This document shows, in pieces, positions 8,691-19,625 of a DNA stretch of 24,440 nt. The notes beneath the pieces are model-generated. The model saw only the letters and a program-made list of their open reading frames with translations, was not told the DNA's origin and made no database searches. Source of the DNA: Echinostoma caproni (taxonomy: Eukaryota; Platyhelminthes; Trematoda; Plagiorchiida; Echinostomatidae); NCBI GenBank assembly GCA_900618425.1, contig UZAN01044950.1, positions 3,309 to 27,748 on the forward strand. The letters run 5' to 3'. Within the stretch, counting starts at the first letter, position 1, and every line of letters begins with the position of its first letter. A program made the translations under genes and the position numbers.

Positions 8691-10314
8691 TTGAAGAAAG
8701 GGTTTGTTCAAAACAACTAGATATGATAATTTCAGATAAAACATCCTTGATTGGTTGATCGGCGATACGTACAATTTCTTATGAGTTGTAATTAATTTGC
8801 TTAACAGCAGTACCAAGCCAGTTATATATAATAATGTAAGTGTACGGTGATTGGTTTTTAGGTCAAGCTAACCAATTGTAAATCTCGGTCTTTAAATGAA
8901 TGCTTAAAGATGCTAATTTTTGGTAAAATAAACTAAATAGGTATGATAACAAACTGGTTTCAAATATCTGAATTTCTTCTCGTGAAGTNAAATATCTGAA
9001 TTTCTTCTCGTGAAGTTACAAGTCTTGCTCGATTTTGTCAGAAGTATACAAAACTTTGTCGTATAAATCATATTCAGCGGATGGAATCGCTATTTAGCTC
9101 GTTGAAGGCCAAAAGCTAACTAGGGGGAATCTAGAAGAAATAAAATAAAGCATGATCTACCGCATTCTGCCGAAATACTGCCGTCAAGTATGTGAAAGCA
9201 GACGATTGTTGTCTTATTTCGGGACACAAGTTACACCATACAGTGAGATGTCGTTTGAGAACTCAAAAAGGTCCGTTTATGTCAAAAATAACCGCGTGAT
9301 TGACATGTGTGAATCAGGGCCTTCACTTCTTTGTATAGAATCACTTTCTGTGGGTACGTTTTTCCAATCTAAATATTACTTTAAAATATGATCGGGGGAA
9401 TACTCAGAGCTTTGACAATGTACACTTGGACTGTGCACTATGACTGTGCTTTGTAGAGACAGATTCCCTACAAAACGCTTTCTCTCTGTTCGAACCAAAG
9501 CAAGTTACGTGAATGGTAGTCCCAATCAAGCAGGATGGGCAGACTGACCACAATTAATTAATTCACCCCAGATGACTTGCCGATGCAGATTTTCTGTGCA
9601 TTTTGTTTTTTCTCAACTCGCCGTGTTTAGATCCGGGTACGAGGTCGAACTGCTTCGCATACAATGTACACTTATAGATTCCTGTGAGTCTGTCCAAAAA
9701 GAGTACACTGTTGGAAATGTACAAAATGCCACCCGACTGACCAGTTAGGTTACTCGGGAGACCTGCTGAAACCGTTCAATTGCTCCACTTCTTCTGTTCT
9801 AATATCCGGTCGATCGTTGATGCGTTTTATGTGAAAGCAACTACGCTGGAGTGGGTGGGTAGGGCAAGGCTAAATCATCCAATCTGTTCCGGATTCCACC
9901 AATCTGTACGGTTAATAGTACAAATTGTATTCAGCAGTGATCAAGGTTTGTGATTGTTGGACAGCAGAATGGCATTCGTGGAGGGAGAACGAAACATGAC
10001 CGACGGGACCCGGGATTTGCCGATAACATCCGCCGGGAACAGAGTTCCAACCGGTAAACGTTGTTCAATGTGAAACATATAATCGTGTTGGTTTCCTCAT
10101 AAAAAGGTGGAACAGCGAATGTTTCCAAGGTCTGATTTGAACTATCAACTGAAATTGCGAAACAACAGCACTTTTTCACACAAAAGTTGCACTGGGAGCA
10201 AATAAACATAATTAACAGATTTCTAATGTGTAGGGTTTCTCAGGTTAAGCCTATTTGAAATGATGCAATTCAGAAAAACGATTCAGTATTGCTGGTACAC
10301 TATAGAAGTTTTGA
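8691..10314. other. Stretch without a supported gene
   Basis: A + frame at 9152-9391 starts with ATG and has a donor-like GTACGT near 9355, but shows weak codon bias (about 19% G-first). Around 9950-10060 there is a small GC-rich patch where both strands are open: a - strand frame containing LPVGTLFPADVIGK follows a strong pyrimidine tract (ccacctttttatgag), and a + frame containing MAFVEGERNMTDG ends at a donor-like GTAAAC. The strands conflict and I call neither. Confidence 0.35.
8962..9016 (+). repeat. 27-nt perfect duplication around a single N
   Basis: The 27 bases at 8962-8988 recur exactly at 8990-9016, separated only by N at 8989. This looks like two contig ends that overlap but were joined with a one-base gap, not a biological tandem repeat. 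The true sequence probably has one copy. Confidence 0.9.
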
Positions 10315-10374
10315 TCCAAAATATTTCCTCGTATCGATACGCGATACACCATTTCATCATCCTTGTTCTACGAG

Positions 10375-10641
10375 CTAAAATATCAAGTGGAATTCGTTTC
10401 ACGCTCAATCAAGCTAAGGGAAATCATCCGTGCAATAATAGAACAATGCGAGCAACGTGAATGTGACCACATTCATCCTGATTTTATCTGCCCTAGAAAG
10501 CTTAAATTAAATGTCAACTTCGATTGTCATTCTCCTGCTGCATTTCACATTCAAATTAAATCCACTGTTGAAGCAGTTGATTTGTTCCTCGATTCGCGTT
10601 GGCCAGCAAATTTTCCTCGCGATATGACTCCGAATCAATGA
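10375..10641 (+). CDS. Candidate terminal-type exon, unrecognised
   Basis: The frame is open from 10315 to a TGA at 10639-10641 (108 codons). The only nearby acceptor is at 10373-10374 (tcatcatccttgttctacgag), giving 88 codons. About 25% of codons are G-first and about 30% RNY. The peptide contains KLREIIRAIIEQCEQREC, then HPDFICPRKLKLNVNFDC, then STVEAVDLFLDSRW. It looks like a mixed helix/strand globular segment with four cysteines. No canonical donor lies near its end, so the TGA may be a true stop. The same frame continues for 20 further open codons beyond it. Family not recognised. Confidence 0.35.
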   Translation, partial: LKYQVEFVSRSIKLREIIRAIIEQCEQRECDHIHPDFICPRKLKLNVNFDCHSPAAFHIQIKSTVEAVDLFLDSRWPANFPRDMTPNQ

Positions 10642-11529
10642 AATGATTTGCTATTCAACCAATCAATATTCATGTCTATGGGCCAAGTTCGGCAAATCTG
10701 CGACTGAAGGTTAAAATCTGAAGGGTGTCAGTAGTATGAGCGAGGTTCAATATCCGAAACCAGTTTGGATGGTTGTCTTGTGTCACAGTGTGCACTGAAA
10801 AAGTTACTAAGGATAATCGACCATACTGTGGTCAGTTAGACAGTATGCTTGCGTTCGATCTGTGACATCTCAAGTTCCATTTCATCAATTTTGGGTGAAC
10901 GGCTTTGCCCTAGCTCCTTAATTCTTCCCATTTCACATTCCCTTTGCCTTGAACAAGATGGAAGTATTCTCGTTAAGCCAATATGGTTGAATTTGTTGTC
11001 AAAAGCATTTTTAAAGATTTTATTCTCATGTTCCGTATGGAATAGGAACTGGATAGGTTTTACTGATTTGCATTGAAATTTCATCCATTCCTTCGATTCG
11101 TGGATTGACGTTTGTGTATCTCATCTGCTCATTCAACTTTTTTCTATTCAAATTTCATTTATCTGCAGATTAGTTTCCAAACCAATGTATTAAAATGTAT
11201 TGAAAATATTTTGGTTTTGTGGATCACAGACATGGCTATCTGTATCTACTCACTTTCGAATTGAATACCTTCAATTTAAGACAAAACACTTTTGAAAATG
11301 CAAGTTACTGAAACGCTCCCGTAGCTCTGAAAGAATTATGGATAGGAGTGGCAAAAGTTGTCTCACATTTCAGTCAGCGTCTAATAATCGCGCAACGTGG
11401 CACATTGTCAAACCTTTGAACTGCAAGTAGATTATTTTTATTGCCAACACATTCTTTCCAAATTTCGAAGCTAATTCAAAAAGAAAAGGCGCAAAACTTT
11501 CAACTGGTTCAGCTTACAATATGTCTCAG
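10642..11529. other. Stretch without a supported gene
   Basis: The region 10836-11084 has overlapping open frames on both strands with no splice support. Nothing else stands out. Confidence 0.4.
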
Positions 11530-11722
11530 AAGTCACACACAAAATGCATTCAACCCACCAACTGATCGGAAACGCTCTGCAACCGGTTGGGCGTGTGTGG
11601 GACCACAGGCTGATCCAAGTGGAGTAAAATTCGGTTCAGTCCCTAGAGAATTGCAGGACTTTGTTCCAGCAGTGCATCGTAACATCTACTACGATGTTCA
11701 CCTAGCTAGTAGTTCTCATTAA
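11530..11722 (+). CDS. Candidate exon, unrecognised
   Basis: After a good acceptor (cagcttacaatatgtctcag, AG at 11528-11529) the frame runs 63 codons to TAA. The second half is strongly biased: about 40% of its codons start with G. The peptide contains ATGWACVGPQADPSGVKFG, then VPRELQDFVPAVHRNIYYDV. A plausible but poor donor (CTA|GTAGTT, about 11709) precedes the stop. The spacing to the next candidate at 11787 would allow a short intron of under 100 nt, though I could not find a donor whose phase fits cleanly. No family recognised. Confidence 0.33.
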
Positions 11723-11786
11723 ATAGCATATTGTTATGATTGTGAGCCAGTTGTGATAGAGATTGCACTGTTGTGTTTGATGGCAG

Positions 11787-12059
11787 CAAGCGAAATTCAT
11801 TGGGAATACTTTTTTAACACCATATGACTTCAATGATGGAATTACAGTTCCCCCGGAAGGTTACAGAAACAAGAGGATGATGATTGATGACAGTTGGTTC
11901 GTCGGGATTTATGAACAGTCCTGGATTAACGGCTACCAATATCACGGTGGAAGTAATCTCAGCAACACAAGCTTCAGTGCCAGAGGAGAATGTTTACAAG
12001 AGTGTTGTCGTTTTATGCGAAGCATGAATTCTGGTTGCCCCAATGACACTCTTGTGTAG
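11787..12059 (+). CDS. Candidate exon ending in a stop, unrecognised
   Basis: The acceptor gttgtgtttgatggcag (AG at 11785-11786) is followed by 90 open codons and TAG. Coding bias is among the best in the window: about 25% G-first, about 36% RNY and about 60% purine-first codons by hand count. The peptide contains QAKFIGNTFLTPYDFNDG, then DSWFVGIYEQSWINGYQY, a Ser/Asn-rich loop, then ARGECLQECCRFMRSM. The aromatic-rich strand region and four Cys near the end suggest a secreted or extracellular segment, but that is a guess. Possible polyadenylation signal AATAAA near 12527. Family not recognised. Confidence 0.4.
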   Translation, partial: QAKFIGNTFLTPYDFNDGITVPPEGYRNKRMMIDDSWFVGIYEQSWINGYQYHGGSNLSNTSFSARGECLQECCRFMRSMNSGCPNDTLV

Positions 12060-12178
12060 CGAAATCAACTGACAAAATGGATTCGCGAAAAAGTGATCTT
12101 TTATGGGTAGGATTGCGTGAGTAAACTTGGTGACTCTGGTAGTGGATTCTATGAGTCGCANTCGTATACCGACACAAT

Positions 12179-12206
12179 AGGTGCGTGCGTGCGTGTACGC
12201 GTGCAG
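12179..12206 (+). repeat. GTGC/GTAC simple repeat patch
   Basis: Imperfect gtgcgtgcgtgcgtgtacgcgtgc run of alternating purines and pyrimidines, potentially Z-DNA forming. Otherwise an ordinary microsatellite. Confidence 0.85.
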
Positions 12207-14374
12207 AATAGCGACGCAGACGAAATTAGCTCCACCCACCTAGGTTTAACCATGACAAAAACGTGTACAGAACAATTCTGATCACCTGAATTACTGGAAG
12301 AATTTTGGATATGATTTTTCAAACAGTTAGGATCTGCAAGGAAATTTGAACCACTGTAATAAACATCGGGTTATAAAAAGTTGGGCTGTGTAGCAGATAT
12401 TCAGTAATAGCGGTGATAGTTTTGTGCAGTGTTGAGACCGGAATTACACAATAGCTCCCGTCATTTTAGTTTTTCAAAAAAAGTGCTTGGAATACCAAAC
12501 GGAGGGCTTTAGGATTAATCAGTTGATAAATAAAAGCTTTGTTCATTAACTTGGAGTTATTCGTCAAGGAAGAATATGTGATTATCATTCGTTCATATCA
12601 TTGGAAATCACCATATCCCTCAACATATATTCTTCCTTTTANTTGAGTACACAATGACTGTTCTGAGATGGTATATTGCAACCAGCTGGAAATGAAAGAA
12701 AACTTTAGAACGAAGAGCATCGGAATTGGAATAACCAACCTCAGGTTATTTATGATTAGTGGTAGCGCAATCAAATAGATATATAATTTCTTCGATTCTG
12801 CGAAACATTTCACTTCTCTAAAGTAATTAGCTATTGCATTTTGAGCGCTGCCTCCTTTGAGGGCATTTCTTTTGTGTGTTAAAACTATGGACTTGAACTA
12901 GGAAGCGTTTTGATTGAAGTCGTAAATTGAAATTTGATTCTTTACACCTAACAAGGCATGTTCGATGAAAAATAACCTAGTTAAACGTTCGTTTCATTGT
13001 TTTCCCCAAACTCTTTATGCACTTTTTTTCTCTTGGCAAAACCAGGCACCCAGATCATATGTGAAATTAAAAGCTCATTTGCAGAGTTCTTTTATTTTCG
13101 CAGGTAAACTTTAAATTTTAAGTATTCTGGGGATAAAGTTTTATAATTAGAAAATCTCTCTTGTGGCTTTTTTCTATTAAGAATTTCCTCTCTGACTTTG
13201 AGGTATCAGGATTGATAACAAGCTGTCAAACTGTTGAAACAGTTTGTTTTCCGTTCATATGGGGGTTACGCTACCTCTCGGTGAACGTTGGGATAACTAA
13301 GAGACCATGAGAATGAGTAAATTAAAATACTCTACTTATTTATAGAACCGCCTGTTCACTTAGCATCACGTAACATGCAAACTCTGTCAGATACATCTAA
13401 TCCCGACAAATTAATACATGTTATCTCAAGCCCGAATAGAGTGACTGAAGTGCTACTCCAAAAAACTGTTTTTTTGGTGTTACACTGTGGTTGGTACTGG
13501 TTTCCGCGAAAAGGCCCACTAAATCCAAGCATCAATTAAATCTTCCGATTAACTAATTTATATAAACAGAAAGCATCACACGATGCATTTTTCAGCATCT
13601 CTGAAACGAAAATTTACCCTGCAATCATCGATCCACTTGGCTCTGTGGAACAGGCTACGCAGATGATCACATTAACCAGTATCATCAGGGGGACGGCAGT
13701 TATGAACTCTCTGACTGAGCCCCGTAACACAGTGACGATGTCTAGTACACGTCTAGTAGACGCGATTCAATAAGGGTTACGAAAACAGACTAATCCCAAA
13801 ATTCAGAGGAGGGCAGAGACAGATGCGAGTCGTCTTCACAGCTACTTGCATGCAGCCAGAAACACATCTTGGCAACACTAAACTTTCTATGATTGTGTTG
13901 TATTGTAATGACCTGTCCAAGCACCTACGAATAAAGTTAAGCAAAGAAATATATACTCACTAGATCACTAAGATAGAAAATAATGAACAGTAAGAGATTA
14001 ATCTATGCAGATTTAAACTAAGTTTTTTTGGTTTGTTCTTTTTGGCAATTAGGATGCGAGTAAAATGGGGTACTGCTGAACTACAATAAATGTTTGTACA
14101 GGATGCGAAGCAGCGAAAATTGAGCCTGATTGTAATAAGTGGATATATTAGGATGAGGTGGAGTTTGTCAGAATCATCATAGGCGCCTCCCTAAAGACAG
14201 GATATATACAGATCATCCCGTTTTTAGTTTAAGAGTATTGACGGGAATAAGAGAAACACGGCTTACAATTGTGAGGCCGGAGTGAAGAATAGTGAAACTC
14301 TTCTTAAGTAGACCAGGGGACAATCACGAGGAACCAGTAAAGTTAGATTAGAAAAATTACACATATTAGACCTC

Positions 14375-14389
14375 TTATATCNTTATATC
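14375..14389 (+). repeat. 7-nt duplication around a single N
   Basis: ttatatc at 14375-14381 is repeated exactly at 14383-14389 around N at 14382, the same pattern as at 8989. It suggests an unresolved contig overlap. Confidence 0.7.
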
Positions 14390-14702
14390 TAGATTGTTCC
14401 AGTTTGCATACGTTGAACAATAAACGATGAAGTACATCAACACATGGGAGTTTTATAATCGAAAACAATAAGCTATTTCGAATTCCATCGTCTTTATTTT
14501 CAATGTAGCGATGCCTATTTTTCATTTACTGACATCAACTATTATTTTCATTCAGCTTACTTCAATTGAGCCGATTTTCAGAACATTTTCGCAATAAAAG
14601 TGGAATCTGTTTGTTTCAGCAAGCCACACAATGAGAGCGTTTAGAAATATCCGGTAATCAACATTTTGCTGTATACGACCACAAATTATTTTGCATATTC
14701 AG

Positions 14703-14948
14703 ATAATATCAAGGAATTCAATGGTCTGTTATTTTGACGGCCAACAAAGAGCGCTGTACCGTTGTTTCGTCCCTATCAGGAGCTCGTCAGCTGTTTGTGT
14801 CCCTAGTGGGACTCAAGCCGCTTTTCTTTGGGTGGGAGTAGAAACTTTGACCCCTGGAACTACGCACTCGACAGGGCTAGATGAAATGAAAAGCCTTTGT
14901 TTTCTCTTAGGTTCCATGCAAATAATAGAACATCGAAGTCAGTGTTGA
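14703..14948 (+). CDS. Candidate exon, boundaries unresolved
   Basis: A strong acceptor (aattattttgcatattcag, AG at 14701-14702) is followed by 81 codons open to a TGA. About 32% are G-first and about 58% purine-first. The peptide contains MVCYFDGQQRALYRC, then VCVPSGTQAAFLWVGV. Near its end there is a second very good acceptor (gttttctcttag, AG at about 14910-14911) and a very good donor (GTTAC|GTGAGT, about 14956). These would define a different 45-nt exon in another frame. The gene model here is therefore ambiguous, with two exons a possibility. Family not recognised. Confidence 0.27.
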   Translation: MISRNSMVCYFDGQQRALYRCFVPIRSSSAVCVPSGTQAAFLWVGVETLTPGTTHSTGLDEMKSLCFLLGSMQIIEHRSQC

Positions 14949-14956
14949 TTGTTACG

Positions 14957-15747
14957 TGAGTTAATCTAATTTGTTCTGTCTCTGACTTGTCCTGTTTGGC
15001 CCAGAGTATGTGAGGTGGAATAGCCGTACCGTTTAATAACTTTCAGTAATTGAAATTGAAAAATATTTGTCGGTTAAGTGTCGAGAACAGCCGTTTTACT
15101 TCCTTTTCCCATTGAGACAAAACCAGAACAACATTTCGCGCATAGGTGCAATGGCCCTTTCATCATTCAGCTGATCACAGCCATTTGTAAACTCAAATCA
15201 GCGCACACTATAATGCATGTGCGTGAAAGAGGTGGTTAACAGTCAAAAGATAGATCAGTCTCGAAACAAAAATATGGGAGTCTCCATTCAGCCCGTATGC
15301 AAAAATGAGGTGTGTGCGGCGTAAGAAGATGATTTTCGGAAGCGTAAGAAGAAACCATTTTAGCAATAGGCATTGGGGGTGACTGACATTGAGGATGAAG
15401 ATCGAATACAGGGTCTTAAGTGAATGTGTTAAACAAATCTTGGGCCAAAGAGAAAAAGTCGAGCGTTTTCGACATTGTTCCGTGAACAATAGATGATGTG
15501 CATATGGATTTTCCGGAATCTGCATCCCGCGAAAAGACAATTTATTCGGTATATTATCTTTCCTTTTGGTCAACGGTCAACACTCGGCTACTTCCCATTT
15601 GCTGTTATCCACCGATACATCGGAATTTGTAGATGCATTCGGCGACTGAAACACCTTCTCAGACTAGATTCTGATGTTTTGGATAGCACTAGATTCTCTA
15701 ACCATTGAACATTTTAATAAAGCGGAAGGTGGATTTATTTGTGATAG
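14957..15747. other. Stretch without a supported gene
   Basis: The long - strand frame at 15573-15208 has only about 10% G-first codons and is rejected as coding. A + frame at 15493-15708 is followed at once by AATAAA (about 15715), but its bias is poor (about 14% G-first). I call neither. Confidence 0.4.
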
Positions 15748-16053
15748 GTTTTGAAGAAAATCACTAAGGATTTCATTGCTTCTGTAACTCAAGTTGATTC
15801 GAATCAAAATAATCTCTCTGTAAGAACAATTGAACATCATGACAAATCAAACTTTGATTGTGAAAAGCTAATTAATAACGGATTTTTTATAAAAGCACAG
15901 GCCACAGCGTCATCTGTCAATCAACCTTCGAATGTAACTGGTTGAATGTGGAATGCAACCGAAATTCAATTACTTCTGGGTTTAAGTACTGGAACTTTTC
16001 GAACGGATGACTATGAAAATTCTGTTATTCATCACGAAAGTTATATTTTACAC
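15748..16053 (+). CDS. Candidate exon with one in-frame TGA, unrecognised
   Basis: An acceptor-like site (tttatttgtgatag, AG at 15746-15747) opens a single frame of 102 codons broken only by TGA at 15943-15945, ending at a donor ACAC|GTAGGT. Coding bias is consistent on both sides of the stop: about 25% G-first, and 36-39% RNY. The peptide contains ITKDFIASVTQVDSNQNN, then KLINNGFFIKAQATASS, then after the stop TEIQLLLGLSTGTF and VIHHESYILH. It is polar and Asn/Ser-rich. Either the copy is broken, the base is a sequencing error, the TGA is the real end, or it is recoded. The donor phase (0) matches the next candidate exon. No family recognised. Confidence 0.42.
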
Positions 16054-16110
16054 GTAGGTTTTCTGAGGTGCAATATTCAAATTTATAAAAAGACGTGTAT
16101 TTGCTTGCAG
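16054..16110 (+). other. Candidate 57-nt intron
   Basis: Starts gtaggttttctg and ends gtatttgcttgcag, both good splice signals. It joins two phase-0 coding-like segments. It is also a multiple of three and open in frame, so retention would not disrupt reading. Confidence 0.45.
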
Positions 16111-16206
16111 CCTCCGCTCACATGTCCGGTAGCTGACCACTCTAGTGGTCGATCAAAGATTGTTTCTGGCGCCTCACCAAATGCTCAAATTCAACGTGCA
16201 ACAAAG
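16111..16206 (+). CDS. Candidate 96-nt internal exon, unrecognised
   Basis: Bounded by a good acceptor (gtatttgcttgcag) and a good donor (ACAAAG|GTAAAC), exactly 32 codons in phase 0. About 28% of codons are G-first and about 34% RNY. The peptide contains PPLTCPVADHSSGRSKIVSG and ends NAQIQRATK. It reads as a flexible Ser/Pro-rich segment. This is the best-defined internal exon in the window. The next exon was not found. Confidence 0.42.
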
Positions 16207-17215
16207 GTAAACACATATGCAGAAGAGAATATAACTGATAGAACAACATACCAAGTTCGATAAAGTGTAACTGTAATATTTACAACGTCGTGTTTGACTT
16301 TCATGGTAAATGCCTGACTGACTGACTAAGGAGGCTATCAAAAGTAGATGAACAAAGACATGTCGGCGCAACGTGTTTCTAGCAGCATATAATGGAGTTG
16401 TGATCAGTTTCAAAATGTGCTGTTTTTGACCAGTCACTGGGAAAAAATTTGCTGGTTATTCTTTTCTTAAGTAGTACACTTTGATACGTATGATTTAAGT
16501 AAAAGGCAACAGTGCACACTAAAACTATCACACACCGCATTCTTGCTATTGCACGTTTGAGTTTTCTGATCTCAACACTACGTCTTATGTTCCCGAATTC
16601 CTCCAGGATGCAATGGCTCTTTACGACCCTTAAATTTGATGTGAAAATTCCTCGTATTAGTTACTTTATCTGTTGAAGCCCACAGACTTTCTGGTGTCCT
16701 GCAAAAACTATTAGGCGCATTTGCACAAGATATGAGGAAAGGCAGTGTTTATGAATCCAATTCTCGATCGTAATTCAATAGATCCGTACAGTGCTTTCGG
16801 GCAAAGACGCTAACATCCATCTCGACGAGGCGACTGCCATTTACCCTCTTCCTCTGATCACCCAGATGACCCGAATGATCCATTACATGTGACCTACTAA
16901 TCTGTTCAGAGTGCAATTTGGGATTTGGTTAGATTTGCTTATATCCCGGGCGAATAGGTTATTCGCAGGCCTTGCCCATTTGCGATTGTATTCATATTGC
17001 CGATCTGGTTAAAATCAGATTGGGAACCCTTATTTATCCCGTGCAAGAGGAAAATCGAATCAGTCTGCTCAGCCCCGTGCTCTTATGTGCGCTAATGACG
17101 CAGCAACGGTCATCCGGACCGCTTTTATTTTGGAGCCTCAATTCCATTAAATTCCTCTGGGAAATCAAACCACACAGATGCTGAAAATTGGAAATGAACT
17201 GGAATATGTACGACT

Positions 17216-17235
17216 GACTGTGTTCGACTGTGTTC
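17216..17235 (+). repeat. 10-nt perfect tandem duplication
   Basis: gactgtgttc occurs twice back to back, just upstream of a CT/CG-rich simple-sequence patch that extends to about 17285. Confidence 0.85.
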
Positions 17236-18983
17236 GCTAGTCTTCTCACGCTCGCTCTCTCTCGCACACACAGGCTCGCGCGCTCACGGTCAACGCACGC
17301 CTTTCGATACCGAAATGCGTGCGCCTTCAGCACAACAACACGTTTAACTGTGAACAGAATTTGATGAATTAGTGTGCCCAGGAAAAAACGTTTTAATCCA
17401 AAAACAAATAGCACTCATCACAAACGCCATTGTGGCGAAAAAGGTGTTTTTTTCTCGCATAGCACACAGTCGCAGAATCCTAATTCAGACTCCTATAAGC
17501 AAGCGGATCCGTGTACACGACATTGTTTCTGGATTCAGCTTACAGGGTAAATCCACTAAAAGTGCATCAATCTTTTTTTTGATTTTTGCCCGCAAAAGGG
17601 GAAGGTTGAGAATCAGACGGTTTAGATGCCTACTGTTCATTTGGTCCCGTGGGTTCTTTTGATTCAGTATTTTATTGCTATTGTCAAATCATTTTAAGGA
17701 AGGAGATGATGGTCAATCAGAGATTAAACGAAATGAAAAGAAAAACACAGGACTGTGATTGCGCTATTCGAACACGCTATCTCCACAGTGATGTGATGAT
17801 GACAGCTGTCTACCGTTGCATGAGGAAATTAAATTTTTCTTTCACTCTTTCGATGACGAACTAATAAATTAAACCATCGGCTAAATCCACACAATGAAGT
17901 TTTGAATCAATCAATTTGTTTTACACAAGTTTGATCAAAGTTCAATAATCAAAAGAGTTGACCGCTGATCAAGTTCATAGAGAAATATCTTGAGGCAAAC
18001 TGCAAGTACTTATATAAACCTCGGCCATCAGCCACACCCGGCCGTGCAAACAGGACCCAGTTGTGCACTATCGTGGTTCACAGGCTTCAATCTGTTACCT
18101 GCGATCCAAGGCACAAAGAACTCGGCTAGAAGTCTGACGTTGCTTTTAATTGACTGGGTTTTTCTCTTGAAATACATGATTCTGCCTATGAATTTGCAGT
18201 TCGCACCCTTCCGGAGTCTTTGGTGCTAAGTCTTGAAATGTTTATACCTTTTTCTCTTCTAGTCCCACCAGTATTACATCAGTCCATCCAATCTGTTTAA
18301 CTGAAATGCCTCCAGTCATTAATTGACCGAATTATTGAGGTGTTAGAATTAATTGGATATTTGGGTAAAAAATTCCCTCTTACATTCAATAGGCGTTAAT
18401 TTATTTCATGTTTTCAGAAATATTCCATTCTATACAGCTGCAGAATATTTCGGTATAACTCTTCAATTTAGCTCTAGCAGTCACTCAGAGGAGTCATTGA
18501 AAATCATTATTCAGAAATGGATATAAATTCGATTGCTTTCTAATTAGCATTACACAGCATTATTGCGTTCAATTCACGCTCATCCGGGAAAGACTTAGGC
18601 CTACAAAACAATTATTCGGTAATTTAACCTAAATTACTTTCAATTCAGTCGATAAAATCCTGATATGTGGTACACAATGGTAAAGCCTATTGTTAAATTC
18701 TTCATTATCACACACCAAGTGGATGGTTTGAGGGTGCTCAATGTTTCGTTTAAAAAAACCTGAGAGAACTGGATGTGGTAAGATTTCGCAAAGCATTCGA
18801 GAATGCCAGTATAGCAAAACATCGAATTCCCAAACATTATACACACATTAAGAAGGAAATTCAGAGAAAGACACAAGAATCCTTCGTGTTTGTGTGCGTT
18901 GAATCAAAAGATAACTCAATGAGTTTTGTTAAATTTTCCTGTGAAATTGAGGAAAATGCGAGTTACACAAATGGATAAAAAGT

Positions 18984-19022
18984 ATCATCATCATCACTAT
19001 TATCAAGATTATTATTATTATT
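18984..19022 (+). repeat. (ATC)4 and (ATT)5 triplet repeats
   Basis: Four ATC units (18984-18995), a short interruption, then five ATT units (19008-19022). An ordinary compound microsatellite. Confidence 0.9.
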
Positions 19023-19625
19023 ATCGTATGAGCTGTTGACGAATAAGAAAAAAAGCAAACTTGTTATATTCCTCATTGAATGGATAAGATTTCATAGGTA
19101 TTTTTAACTGAAATATTTGCCACAGAACAGACTTGTCGATAGAGGTTTCTGTAAAATACTCAGTTATGGAGAGCGCTTTACTTCAACCAAACTTGATGAA
19201 TGATTTCGATCGTATTCTGTGGCCCTTTTGAGAAAACAAATTGTTACATTTGATCACCCTGACAGGATTTCGCTACACTTGGTTAATGGCAGTGGAAATC
19301 GTTTGTTTCTTTTTCTACTACTCGGAACGTGGAATTCCTAAACGTTTTTCCCTAAAAAATGAAAAACTAATGGAAGCAGTTTCTGCTGTTCTGGTGCATT
19401 GACGTTCCCTCGTATACGGTTGCACAGTTGAAATGGATGGTGTTCTTTCCAAACCGGTTTTCCATTCGAAGGTATTATTAGTTTCGTTTAAAGGGGGAAA
19501 AATAGATTGTGATATTGTGTGATTGAGCTCTGAAGGACCGTATTCATTCAGGCCGTATTGATAATATATTAGCTATAATAAACTTGCAAAATATTGATTA
19601 CGTCTTATGAGCAGGTTAATTTTAG

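Larger units (their letters stand above)
12060..14702. other. Long stretch without a supported gene
   Basis: It holds a GTGC/GCGT simple-repeat patch at about 12181-12206, N positions at 12161, 12642 and 14382, and a moderately GC-rich patch at about 13600-13900. In that patch I saw a GYADD string but no supporting reverse-transcriptase context. No splice-bounded frame with coding bias was noticed. Probably intronic or intergenic. Confidence 0.4.
16207..19625. other. Long stretch without a supported gene
   Basis: Two patches have weak exon-like features on the + strand. About 16665-16770 follows an acceptor ttcctcgtattag and contains AHRLSGVLQKLLGAFAQDM. About 17010-17140 follows ggttaaaatcag and contains ARGKSNQSAQPRALM. 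The longest frame of the window, 17414-17034 on the - strand, runs through a CT/CG simple repeat and is not trusted. Simple repeats: GACT units near 16313, a 10-nt tandem at 17216-17235, CT/CGCG runs at about 17250-17285, ATC and ATT triplets near 19000. Confidence 0.4.

Noticed and set aside
13640..13700. GYADD string on the + strand, reminiscent of a reverse transcriptase active site
   Set aside because: The frame is short (under 40 codons) and no neighbouring RT motifs are visible in any frame. Four-residue matches are common by chance.
15208..15573. 121-codon - strand frame
   Set aside because: Only about 10% of its codons start with G, far below coding expectation.
17034..17414. Longest open frame in the window (126 codons, - strand)
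   Set aside because: It passes through CT/CG simple repeats that lack stops in several frames, overlaps other open frames, has no splice support and no family resemblance. One frame of this length is expected by chance in 24 kb of such composition.
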